The translations under genes and the position numbers were made by a program. A stretch of DNA of 64,000 bases from an uncultured Eubacteriales bacterium (GTDB lineage Bacteria > Bacillota > Clostridia > Christensenellales > Aristaeellaceae), in contig URJB01000006.1 in NCBI GenBank assembly GCA_900548145.1, forward strand, positions 20,346 through 84,345, written 5' to 3'. Of the stretch, positions 32,746-39,994 are shown piece after piece (the stretch's first letter is position 1; each line of letters begins with the position of its first letter). The notes beneath the pieces were generated by a model, which was given only the letters and a program-made list of their open reading frames with translations, was not told the DNA's origin and did no database searches.

Positions 32746-33495
32746 ATGATTACCGATTGCTACGATATTCAGTCAGAGCCCCTGCTCAGCCTGCGGGATT
32801 TTTACGGCGAACCCGGCTGCAAGGTAGAAAAATGCCTAATTCTTTTTTCCAAGCACATCCACCAGCACTTGCTGGTCAACTTCGACTGCGAACCCATCGG
32901 CACGTTAAACAGCTGCAACGGCAGCAAGACCATTTACCAATTCTGCCACGAGGGCGAAAACATCGGCTTTTACCTAACCGACCTCGGCTCGGCGCTGGCC
33001 GGTTCTCTTTGTTACGAAGCCAGTTGGGTAACTGGCGCGAAGAAATTCATCATGTTCGGCTCCTGCGGCAGCCTGGACCGGGAAAAAACCACGGGCAAGT
33101 TCATTCTTCCGACGGAAAGCTACCGGGGCGAGGGCTGCTCCTACTACTACGCCCCGCCGGCAGACTACATCCGCATCGCCAACAGCGGCCGCATGAAGGA
33201 AATCTTCGAATCGCTGAGCATTCCCCATGTGCAGGGGCGAGTCTGGACGACTGACAGCATGATCCGGGAGACGAGGGGGCTGGTGGCCCAGCGAAAAAGC
33301 GAGGGCTGCATCGCCGTGGAAATGGAGCTGGCCGGCGTACAGGCGGTCTGCGATTTTTACCATCTGGAACTCTTTGATTTTCTGGAAGCGGGCGACGTGC
33401 TGGAAGACAGCGGCTACGAAGTGGCCGGGCTGCCCGGTGCCAACCACGATCTGGGCAAATTATACATTGCCCTCGACGTGGCCCATCGAATCTGA
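32746..33495 (+). CDS. Nucleoside phosphorylase family protein
   Basis: A 249-residue member of the PNP/UDP phosphorylase superfamily. The fold signature includes LTDLGSALAGSLCYEASWVTG, the phosphate-loop FGSCGSLD near 100, and the substrate-binding EMELAGVQAV near 195, which is the usual EMExxAL position. Such enzymes cleave purine or uridine nucleosides with phosphate in the cytoplasm. The subfamily with the opening MITDCYDIQSEPLLSLRDFYGEPG is common in Clostridia, and its exact nucleoside is not assigned. The gene lies 27 nt after recD2 with a GGAAAGG site, and ends at a strong terminator. Confidence 0.88.
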   Translation: MITDCYDIQSEPLLSLRDFYGEPGCKVEKCLILFSKHIHQHLLVNFDCEPIGTLNSCNGSKTIYQFCHEGENIGFYLTDLGSALAGSLCYEASWVTGAKKFIMFGSCGSLDREKTTGKFILPTESYRGEGCSYYYAPPADYIRIANSGRMKEIFESLSIPHVQGRVWTTDSMIRETRGLVAQRKSEGCIAVEMELAGVQAVCDFYHLELFDFLEAGDVLEDSGYEVAGLPGANHDLGKLYIALDVAHRI

Positions 33496-33540
33496 AAAAC
33501 CCGCCGGGATGCAGAATCGCTGCGTCCCGGCGGGTTTTGT
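33495..33540 (+). terminator. Bidirectional terminator between convergent genes
   Basis: AAAACCCGCCGGGA/TCCCGGCGGGTTTT, a 14-bp stem with a loop of about 15 nt; it serves the phosphorylase gene and the VanW gene on the other strand. Confidence 0.92.
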
Positions 33541-34692
33541 TTATTCTCCCTTGAAGATCTGAATCAGCAGGCTGCCCTCGCCGGAGCTGAAAGCGTCGAT
33601 CCGAATGGGGAAATCATAGTCGTTGCGGAAAACAAAATTCAGCTTGGCGTTGCCAACGGCAGCGTCCTGATGCATGGGCAGATATTTGGCGCAGCCCGGG
33701 CCGTGAGGACGGCGGTACAGCACCGTCAGGCCGGAAAGCTGCCGCACGGCGTTGTACAGAGTGGAGCTGCTCTGGCAGGTGCCGCCACCGTAGCCCAGCT
33801 GGCTGCCGCCGTCGATCAGCACCGGTGCGGGGTGATACCCGTTGGTGCGCTTGTACGGGCCGATCTGCGCGTTGAAATCCAACGCTTCACCGGGCTGCAT
33901 CACCCGAGTCATCAGCTCACAGCTGCGCACGATATTCAGGCAGCGGCCCTCGTTGCCCTCCTTGCCGGTGTTGTACTCAAAGTAGCTGGCAAAGGCCGCG
34001 ATGGGCGTTTCGGTGCTCAGCGGCTCGTCCGTAGGCGAGACGGGCACCAAATCGGTCAAAAGCGACGCGTCAATATAGCCGTAGGAACGCCAATAGAGGA
34101 TCTTGGCAAAGCCGTCCACAAATTCCAGCACGGCGATCTTGCTGCCCTTGCCGATCTGAATGGCGTTGATGGGCGCGTTGTTATCGGGAGCCTGATGGAC
34201 CGGGGCTACGTCGGTCGTGGTCGCCACGTACTGGCTCAGCACCGTTCCGTAAGGCGGCGTGGAGGCCGGGTCGATGGGCACCACGTCCTCGCTGATCCAC
34301 GTGCGGATGACGTAGCCCACATTGCCGTTGTATTCCGCCAGCACATAGGAGGGATAGACCGCGTAGACCGTGATGGTCTCGCCTTTATTGATGGCGCAGA
34401 CCACATCGCTTTCGCTGCTCTGCTCCGCCCGCATCCGAATGGTATTGCCGTTGGAGGTAAAGGGCTTGATAACGGCCCGGTACAGCGGCGTCAGGCCTTC
34501 GATGCTGGCCCGAACGCCCTGCGCATCCAGTTCCGACACGTTGTCTTCTTCGTCGCTGGCCACGCCTTCGACCTCGATGTCTTCGCCCAGCTGCGGCGGC
34601 TCCGCTTCACTTTCCTCGGCCAACGCCATCGTGCAGCACAGCAGCACGCACAGCAGCAGCGCCCAGACCGCTTTCCATTTGGAATGATTCAT
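33541..34692 (-). CDS. VanW family protein with SH3-like domains (secreted)
   Basis: A 383-residue exported protein from the ATG at 34692 (MNHSKWKAVWALLLCVLLCCTMALAEE), 8 nt after AGGAGGA. After the signal peptide and an acidic stretch come two bacterial SH3-like repeats (about 75-130, NTIRMRAEQSSESDVV; and about 160-215, VAPVHQAPDNNAP). The VanW domain follows (about 270-383): FNAQIGPYKRTNGYHPAPVL, GYGGGTCQSSSTLYNAV and FRNDYDFPIRI. VanW domains occur in glycopeptide-resistance clusters and in many peptidoglycan-binding proteins; function is not established. No van genes are near, so this is not evidence of resistance. It follows a GNAT gene by 32 nt. Confidence 0.9.
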   Translation of the reverse strand: MNHSKWKAVWALLLCVLLCCTMALAEESEAEPPQLGEDIEVEGVASDEEDNVSELDAQGVRASIEGLTPLYRAVIKPFTSNGNTIRMRAEQSSESDVVCAINKGETITVYAVYPSYVLAEYNGNVGYVIRTWISEDVVPIDPASTPPYGTVLSQYVATTTDVAPVHQAPDNNAPINAIQIGKGSKIAVLEFVDGFAKILYWRSYGYIDASLLTDLVPVSPTDEPLSTETPIAAFASYFEYNTGKEGNEGRCLNIVRSCELMTRVMQPGEALDFNAQIGPYKRTNGYHPAPVLIDGGSQLGYGGGTCQSSSTLYNAVRQLSGLTVLYRRPHGPGCAKYLPMHQDAAVGNAKLNFVFRNDYDFPIRIDAFSSGEGSLLIQIFKGE

Positions 34693-34724
34693 GGATGGTT
34701 CCTCCTGAATTGGAAAAATCTGGT

Positions 34725-35276
34725 TCAGTCTTTTTCCGGCAACGACAGCAGCAGACGGTAAAACCTCCGGGCCCGTCCGTCGTAAGCGGGCTTTTCCACC
34801 ATGCACTGATACCCAGCCCGTTCAAAATTCCGCCGGGAAGGACCGTTTTCGGGATCGACCGTGGCATAAACCGCATATCCGCCGTTCGTGCGGGCCATTT
34901 TTTCAAACAGGCGCAGGAATGCGGTATGCATCCCCTGCCCCCGGGCGGATGGACGAACCATCACATCGTGGAAATCAAAGCTGCCGCTGACCGGCTGTTT
35001 CAGTGAGGCCGCATAGCTATGACTGCCCCGCAGTTCGCCCGGGGTCAATTCAGCAAAGCCCAGCAGCATTTCGCCGTCAAAATAGGCAAAGCCCTCATCC
35101 GCGGAAACCACCTGCAAAAACTCCGCTTCATCGGAAGGAAAATACCAGCGCGGATCCGGCAGCGCCTCCATCACTTCCCGCTGAAGCGCCAGCATCGCCG
35201 GTACATCGGCAGGGGTCAAAAGCCGGGGAACAAGGCCGTTTACGGCATAGGCTTTCAAATCTTGGGGCAGTTGCAA
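34725..35276 (-). CDS. GNAT family N-acetyltransferase
   Basis: About 183 residues. I chose TTG at 35276 (MQLPQDLKAYAVNG...) because AGGAGG lies 8 nt upstream; the TTG at 35294 would sit before that site. The acetyl-CoA motif is VRPSARGQGMHTAFLRLFEK (about 110-128), and the terminal NFERAGYQC motif is present. The substrate is unknown. It has a TTGACA-type promoter and is probably cotranscribed with the VanW gene. Confidence 0.85.
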   Translation of the reverse strand: MQLPQDLKAYAVNGLVPRLLTPADVPAMLALQREVMEALPDPRWYFPSDEAEFLQVVSADEGFAYFDGEMLLGFAELTPGELRGSHSYAASLKQPVSGSFDFHDVMVRPSARGQGMHTAFLRLFEKMARTNGGYAVYATVDPENGPSRRNFERAGYQCMVEKPAYDGRARRFYRLLLSLPEKD

Positions 35277-35313
35277 AATCGTCGCCTCCTGCAAAAACCA
35301 AAAATGCTTTCTT

Positions 35314-35343
35314 ATTATAATCTTTGGAAGCCGGTGCTGTCAA
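35314..35343 (-). promoter_or_regulatory. Promoter of the GNAT-VanW operon
   Basis: TTGACA (35343-35338), 18-nt spacer, TATAAT (35319-35314). Confidence 0.87.
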
Positions 35344-35424
35344 ATACGAAGAACTTCCCCTTGCCCCGGCCTTTCAAGCTGATCCGCCTTTTGAATTTTT
35401 CTCCAGGAAATTTTACAAAATCTG

Positions 35425-35453
35425 TTGACAGTTTTGCTTCGTCGTGTTATTAT
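35425..35453 (+). promoter_or_regulatory. Promoter of the amino-acid ABC transporter
   Basis: TTGACA (35425-35430), 17-nt spacer, TATTAT (35448-35453). The short leader after it holds a hairpin CGTTA-A-CGC/GCG-A-TAACG at 35461-35484, which could be an operator or an mRNA-stabilising stem. Confidence 0.85.
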
Positions 35454-35502
35454 AGCACCACGTTAACGCACTAAAGCGATAACGACGAAAGGAGAAAGAA
35501 CG

Positions 35503-36312
35503 ATGACGATGTTGAAGAAAGTTTTTGCTTCCCTGCTGGCTTTGGTAATGCTCCTGACCCTTTCCGCCGCTGTGGCCGAGGACAATTCCCTGCAGGCGGT
35601 TCTGGACAAGGGAACCTTTATTATCGGTCTGGACGACAGCTTCCCGCCCATGGGTTACCGGGATGAAAACAACGACATCGTCGGCTTCGATATTGACGTT
35701 GCCCGTGCAGTAGCCGAAAAGCTGGGCGTTGAATTTATCGCCCAGCCCATCAGCTGGGAAGCCAAGGAACTGGAGCTTTCCTCCGGCAATATCGACTGCA
35801 TCTGGAACGGCATGTCCATCACGCCCGAACGGGAGGAAAGCATGGCCATGACCTTCCCCTACCTGAACAATCAGATCGTATGCTATGTCAAGGACGATTC
35901 GGACATCACCTCTCTGGCGGACCTGGCTGGCAAGAGCGTAGCCGTGCAGAATGGCAGCTACGCCGAGGAGCTTCTGCTCAGCGACGCTTATGCCGACGCG
36001 AAGGCTTCTTTCGCCGACATGCCCGGTTTTGAAGACTATCTGACCGCGCTGATGGATCTGCAGCAGGGCGGCGTGGATGCGGTCATCATGGATCTGGTGG
36101 TGGGCGACTACCGCATCAACTCCATGGGCGCCGAAAACCTGAAGGCCGCCTTCCCCCTTGAGGACGACAACTACGGCATCGGCTTCCGCAAGGACGATCT
36201 GGCTCTTCGGGACAAGGTGCAGGACATTCTGAAGGAAATGAAAGCCGACGGTTCTCTGGCCGCCATCTCCGAAAAATGGTTCGGCTCCGACATCACCGTC
36301 GTTGCGGACTGA
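35503..36312 (+). CDS. Amino-acid ABC transporter substrate-binding protein (SBP_bac_3)
   Basis: A 269-residue extracellular binding protein with signal peptide MTMLKKVFASLLALVMLLTLSAAVAED. Family-3 motifs: GLDDSFPPMGYRDENNDIVGFDIDVARAVAE (ligand cleft, about 43-73), WNGMSITPEREESM near 108 and GKSVAVQNGSYAE near 147. This family binds polar amino acids, cystine or glutamine; exact specificity is not readable. The AAAGGAG site is good. Unusually, about 400 bp with two repeat copies and a terminator separate this gene from its permease (36717) and ATPase (37404). Confidence 0.93.
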   Translation: MTMLKKVFASLLALVMLLTLSAAVAEDNSLQAVLDKGTFIIGLDDSFPPMGYRDENNDIVGFDIDVARAVAEKLGVEFIAQPISWEAKELELSSGNIDCIWNGMSITPEREESMAMTFPYLNNQIVCYVKDDSDITSLADLAGKSVAVQNGSYAEELLLSDAYADAKASFADMPGFEDYLTALMDLQQGGVDAVIMDLVVGDYRINSMGAENLKAAFPLEDDNYGIGFRKDDLALRDKVQDILKEMKADGSLAAISEKWFGSDITVVAD

Positions 36313-36414
36313 GTTCGCTTCCGGACTGCGTGCGCTGGCGCGCAGGGGCGTAGGGAGACATGAAGCTTGGCCGGGGTTTTACCGCCGTGGCACAACAGGT
36401 GCCACGGCTCGCGC
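36313..36414 (+). repeat. Intergenic 3'-UTR repeat, copy C1 (5' half)
   Basis: Begins after the TGA of the binding-protein gene: CGGACTGCGTGCGCTGGCGCG GC-hairpin region, GGGCGTAGGGAGACAT, GGCCGGGGTTTTACCGCCG, and the perfect hairpin CCGTGGCAC/GTGCCACGG. It lacks the 3' half and runs directly into copy C2. Confidence 0.85.
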
Positions 36415-36640
36415 AAGGGGTAGTACCCCTTGACTCCGGACTGCGCGCCAGCGGCGCGCAGGGGTGCAGAGGGCCACGCAGGCTAACCGAAGTTTTACCG
36501 CCGTTCAGCAACGGACCTCGCGGCTCGCGGGTCTGGTAGAGCTTCTTGCCAGTCGAAGGCGAAAGGCCGCTATTCGGCGACAGGCCTCATGGCTCACTGA
36601 AAAGGCCAGCGTGGATTCTGAAACACGCTGGCCTTTGACC
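36415..36640 (+). repeat. Intergenic 3'-UTR repeat, copy C2 (full length, with terminator)
   Basis: AAGGGGTA/GTACCCCTT hairpin, CTGCGCGCC/GGCGCGCAG hairpin, AGTTTTACCGCCG, a hairpin starting CCGTTCAGCAACGG, CTCGCGGGTCTGG, the GGCCGCTATTCGGCGACAGG block, and a terminator AAAGGCCAGCGTG/CACGCTGGCCTTT at about 36600-36636. It would stop most transcripts before the permease gene. Confidence 0.88.
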
Positions 36641-36716
36641 ATGCAGAGCAGGATTCCCCCGCCCCTCCGCCGAATTTTATCCTCCATTCCCCTATCAACC
36701 ACCAAAGGAGCTCCCC

Positions 36717-37385
36717 ATGGCTATCAAATTCTTCAACGATCCTTCCAAGCTCTGGAACCTGACGGAGCTTCTGCTGCAAGGCGCAGGCGTGACCCTGAGC
36801 ATCTTCTTTCTCACGCTCCTTTTTGCCGTGCCGTTGGGTGTGCTGTTCGCTCAGGCACGCATGAGCAAGCACGCCGTCCTTCGCGCCCCAACGTCGCTGT
36901 ATATCTACCTGATGCGCAGCACCCCGCTGATGCTGCAAATCATGTTCGTCTACTTTCTGCTGCCGCAGATCCTGCCATTTAAGGTGGATCGCTTTTCGGC
37001 GGTCATTTTTGCGTTCGCCGTGAATTACGCCGCCTATTTTGCGGAAATTTTCCGTTCTGGCATCCAGTCCATCCCTGCGGGACAGTACGAAGCCGCCAAA
37101 GTGCTGGGCTATACCAAAACCCAGACGTTTTTCTGCATCATCCTGCCGCAGGTGGTCAAACGAGTGCTGCTGCCCATGACCAACGAGATCATCACCCTGA
37201 TCAAAGATACGGCCCTTGCCTCCACCGTGGCCGTGGTAGAGCTGATGACCATCGCCAAAAAGCAGGTCAGCTCGTCCAGTTCCGTGGAGCCTTACCTGCT
37301 GGCCATCGTGTTCTATCTGGTGCTGAACGGCGTGGCTGAACAGCTGTGCAAGCTGGCGGAAAAGAGACTGAGCTACTATCGCTGA
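36717..37385 (+). CDS. Amino-acid ABC transporter permease (HisM/GlnP type)
   Basis: A 222-residue integral membrane protein with about five segments. The TM-domain start GAGVTLSIFFLTLLFAVPLGVLF and the EAA loop (SIPAGQYEAAKVLGYTKTQTFFCIILPQV, about 120-148) fit the polar amino-acid family. The AAAGGAG site is 8 nt before the ATG. No good promoter is visible in the 75 bp between repeat C2 and the gene, so expression may depend on read-through of the repeat terminator. The ATPase gene follows after 18 nt. Confidence 0.93.
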   Translation: MAIKFFNDPSKLWNLTELLLQGAGVTLSIFFLTLLFAVPLGVLFAQARMSKHAVLRAPTSLYIYLMRSTPLMLQIMFVYFLLPQILPFKVDRFSAVIFAFAVNYAAYFAEIFRSGIQSIPAGQYEAAKVLGYTKTQTFFCIILPQVVKRVLLPMTNEIITLIKDTALASTVAVVELMTIAKKQVSSSSSVEPYLLAIVFYLVLNGVAEQLCKLAEKRLSYYR

Positions 37386-37403
37386 AAGGAGCGTGACCGG
37401 CCG

Positions 37404-38156
37404 ATGATGCTGGAAGCAAAAGAAATCTGCAAGGGGTTTGACGGTCTGGGCGTGCTGCGGGGCATTTCTCTGTCCATCGCGCAGGGCGAGGTCATGGCGC
37501 TGATCGGCCCCAGCGGCTCCGGCAAAAGCACCCTGCTTCGGTGCCTGAACCAGCTGGAGACCATCGACTCCGGCGAGATCACGCTGGATGGCGAAACCAT
37601 GTGCTCCATGAAGGACGGTGTTCTGACCTACGCCCCGGAAAAAAAGCTGCGGGAGCTGACCCTCCGCATGGGCATGGTGTTTCAGTCCTTCAACCTGTTC
37701 CCCCACCGGACGGTGCTGCAAAACCTGATCGACGCGCCGATCCGGGTCAAAAAAATGCCCCGGGAACAGGCCACGGAGCAGGCGCATTATTTTTTGAAGA
37801 AAGTCGGTCTGGAAAGCAAGGCGGGCCAATATCCCTACCAGCTTTCCGGCGGTCAGTCCCAGCGGGTGGCCATCGCTCGGGCGCTGTGTATGCACCCGGA
37901 GATCCTCTGCTTTGACGAGCCCACTTCGGCACTGGACCCCGAGCTGACGCAGGAAGTTCTGGCCGTTATGCGCGACCTGGCACAGGAAAAAATGACCATG
38001 ATGGTGGTCACTCATGAAATGAGCTTTGCCCGGGACGTGGCCGACCGGGTGGTCTTTATGGAAGGCGGACATATCGTGGAGGAAGGCGCGCCCCAGCAGG
38101 TGTTCCATTCCGAAAATCCCCGCACCCGGCAGTTTATCGGTCTGGTGTCCGGCTGA
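37404..38156 (+). CDS. Amino-acid ABC transporter ATP-binding protein (GlnQ type)
   Basis: A 250-residue ATPase: Walker A GPSGSGKST near 36-44, Q-loop FQSFNLFPH near 95, signature LSGGQSQR near 151, Walker B ILCFDEPTSALDP near 171 and the switch VTHEM near 207. An insertion around 63-88 (MKDGVLTYAPEKKLRELT) is typical of this family. It energises the permease at 36717. Its stop is 12 nt from the convergent gene at 38169, and no terminator separates them. Confidence 0.94.
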   Translation: MMLEAKEICKGFDGLGVLRGISLSIAQGEVMALIGPSGSGKSTLLRCLNQLETIDSGEITLDGETMCSMKDGVLTYAPEKKLRELTLRMGMVFQSFNLFPHRTVLQNLIDAPIRVKKMPREQATEQAHYFLKKVGLESKAGQYPYQLSGGQSQRVAIARALCMHPEILCFDEPTSALDPELTQEVLAVMRDLAQEKMTMMVVTHEMSFARDVADRVVFMEGGHIVEEGAPQQVFHSENPRTRQFIGLVSG

Positions 38157-38168
38157 AAGACCGGCTGT

Positions 38169-38855
38169 TCATTCTTTTTCATTCAACTCCCTCAGCAGGG
38201 TCAGATACCCGCTGAGGGTTTTCATTTCCTTGCGCAGCTGCCCTGCGCCGGGCAGCACGCTCTCCACATAGGCATGAAAAGCAGAGCTATGGTCTGGATG
38301 CACCTGATGCGCCAGCTCATGTACCACCACATAGTCGATATACTGAGGCGGAAAATGCATCAGCGCCACATTCAGCCGCATTCGTCCGTCGGAAGTCATG
38401 CTTCCATAACGGGCTTTTGCATAACCAAAGCTCAGCGCAGTCGGATAAATATTCATCCGTTTCGACCATTTTTCCACATAGGACGGAAGCTCCCGCCGGG
38501 CTTGTTCCGCCAGCCAGTTCAATACCTGCTGGGCCGGACGTCCCGTGCGCGGAAGCGTCAGCACGCCGTCCTGCATCGTTGCCCGATGAACAGAATCGCA
38601 GCTGATACGAACCCTTCCACCCAAATAGGGAATACAGCCGCCTTCTTCCAGCGAGAAACCGCACGTTCGGCTCTCGGCCGCCGAAAGCTCCTGCCGTTTC
38701 CGGGCGATCCAGTCCTGCTTTTCCAGAATAAAGGCTTCGATGGTGCGCAGGGGCATCCGCAGGGGTGCGTGGGCAATCAAACGGCCCTGCCGGTCAAGGG
38801 TCAGGGCCAGAGTGCGACGATTGGAGCGCCGCATTTCATAGTTTTTTTCAGTCAT
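38169..38855 (-). CDS. YgjP-like (M48/DUF45) metal-dependent hydrolase
   Basis: A 228-residue protein from the ATG at 38855 (MTEKNYEMRRSNRRTLAL). The zinc motif HELAHQVHPDHSSAFH (near 171-186) and the preceding RYGSMTSDGRMRLNVALMHFP are diagnostic of the YgjP/WLM-related DUF45 family. Members are predicted cytoplasmic metallopeptidases; the substrate is unknown. The start lies within the last 8 bases of the acetyltransferase gene at 38848, so the two are coupled. Confidence 0.88.
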   Translation of the reverse strand: MTEKNYEMRRSNRRTLALTLDRQGRLIAHAPLRMPLRTIEAFILEKQDWIARKRQELSAAESRTCGFSLEEGGCIPYLGGRVRISCDSVHRATMQDGVLTLPRTGRPAQQVLNWLAEQARRELPSYVEKWSKRMNIYPTALSFGYAKARYGSMTSDGRMRLNVALMHFPPQYIDYVVVHELAHQVHPDHSSAFHAYVESVLPGAGQLRKEMKTLSGYLTLLRELNEKE

Positions 38856-39651
38856 AATTGATTCCCGGGTAATAACAGGCCGTGCGCACAAAGGTGGCGC
38901 TGCAGCTGCGGGCCAGCAAGCGCTGCATTTCGTTGCGGCGGATCACGTCGCATTCCACATGGTTCACGCCGCGTTCGCTAAGCGTTTTCATGCCTGCGGC
39001 GATCAGGCACTTGGCCATGCCCAGCCGCCGATAATTGGGCGACACGTACAGGCCGATCAGTTTGGCGGCCTGACCCTCGCCGGTGAAGGCGATCTCCCCC
39101 ACCACATCCTGTCCCCGGCAAAGATAGAGAGCAAAGAAGTGCGGCAGCGACATATACCGCTGAAGCAGCGCAGGCTGCCATGCATCCAGCCGGTAGGCGT
39201 TCATCCGCATCAGAAACGCCTGAATCTCCTGCGGCGTGTTCAGCGGCACAAAGCCCATATCGTAGCCCATAGGCGCGGAAGGACGGGCGTTTGGCACGCC
39301 CAGACTGATCACATCCAGCGCATCCGTCGCGTCAAAACCGCTTTCCAGATAAAAGGCCATCATAGCCGTATCCTGCGGGCTGACCTGTGCAAATACCCGG
39401 GCGGGAAGCTGGGGCGTCTGTGCCCGAAGCTGCTGTGCCCGTCCCAGCAGAGCGCCCAGCAGCATATCCTTGCCCGGCCCTTTCGACCGAATGCTCAAGT
39501 ACAGGTTAATGGGTCTTTCGGGAAACAGATACGGGTGATAGGTTTCTATCAGAAACCCGTCCGCAACGGTCATGTTGGCGCTGTCCGCCACCAGAAAGGT
39601 ATTTTCCGGGGCCAGCCCATTCACGCTTTGCGGTGGGTGAAAAATATACAT
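38848..39651 (-). CDS. GNAT family N-acetyltransferase (tandem GNAT-like)
   Basis: 267 residues from the ATG at 39651 (MYIFHPPQSVNGL), chosen because AAAGGATGAG ends 7-8 nt before it; ATG at 39663 overlaps that site. The length is about twice that of a single GNAT fold. The C-terminal half has a good acetyl-CoA motif (LYVSPNYRRLGMAKCLIAAGM, near 215-235) and the N-terminal half looks like a degenerate GNAT domain (about 45-130). The substrate is unknown. It is in an operon with the YgjP-like gene. Confidence 0.8.
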   Translation of the reverse strand: MYIFHPPQSVNGLAPENTFLVADSANMTVADGFLIETYHPYLFPERPINLYLSIRSKGPGKDMLLGALLGRAQQLRAQTPQLPARVFAQVSPQDTAMMAFYLESGFDATDALDVISLGVPNARPSAPMGYDMGFVPLNTPQEIQAFLMRMNAYRLDAWQPALLQRYMSLPHFFALYLCRGQDVVGEIAFTGEGQAAKLIGLYVSPNYRRLGMAKCLIAAGMKTLSERGVNHVECDVIRRNEMQRLLARSCSATFVRTACYYPGINYD

Positions 39652-39737
39652 GCAGTGACTCATCCTTTCCGGCTCTGCCACTCGTCCGGCGATTTCAGAG
39701 CATACGAAATACGCTCTTTTCTGACAGCGTACACTTT

Positions 39738-39766
39738 ATTTTACCCCAATTCTTCCAGATATGCAA
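39738..39766 (-). promoter_or_regulatory. Promoter of the GNAT-YgjP operon
   Basis: TTGCAT (39766-39761), 17-nt spacer, TAAAAT (39743-39738). The leader has a hairpin AGAGCGTA/TATGCTCT near 39697-39717. Confidence 0.7.
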
Positions 39767-39816
39767 GCGCCACCTGGCGCTGCGGGTTTTGGGGAAAATC
39801 GTCCGCCAGCTTTTCA

Positions 39817-39828
39817 GAAAACGTTTCC
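39817..39828 (+). promoter_or_regulatory. Possible LacI/CcpA-type operator upstream of the GH94 gene
   Basis: GAAAACGTTTCC is a near-palindrome with the central CG typical of LacI-family and cre-like sites, 32 bp upstream of the -35. Another CGAAAACG occurs just after the -10 (39896). Binding is inference. Confidence 0.35.
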
Positions 39829-39859
39829 GTTTTTTACGTTTCTTTTCGTCGACTTCGTC

Positions 39860-39888
39860 TTGCTTTTTTGTTGAAAATGATGTATATT
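39860..39888 (+). promoter_or_regulatory. Promoter of the GH94 gene
   Basis: TTGCTT (39860-39865), 17-nt spacer, TATATT (39883-39888). Confidence 0.65.
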
Positions 39889-39994
39889 GTGCTTACGAAA
39901 ACGATTGAGTTGCGGGCAAACAGATTTTCCCCATCTGCGGCTCGTCGGATTCCCGTTCCCCACCCCCACGGAAAACAGAATGGAGGTTCGCCTG

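Noticed and set aside
33541..34692. Vancomycin resistance locus
   Set aside because: A VanW domain alone, without vanHAX or vanRS, is a common surface protein feature.
35454..35502. T-box or other amino-acid riboswitch before the amino-acid transporter
   Set aside because: The leader is only about 45 nt with one small hairpin and no terminator.
36171..36511. Short minus-strand frames with a recurring WHLLCHGGKTPA peptide (also near 42540 and 63690)
   Set aside because: They are translations of the conserved repeat block on the wrong strand; no ribosome sites, and the frame drifts between copies.
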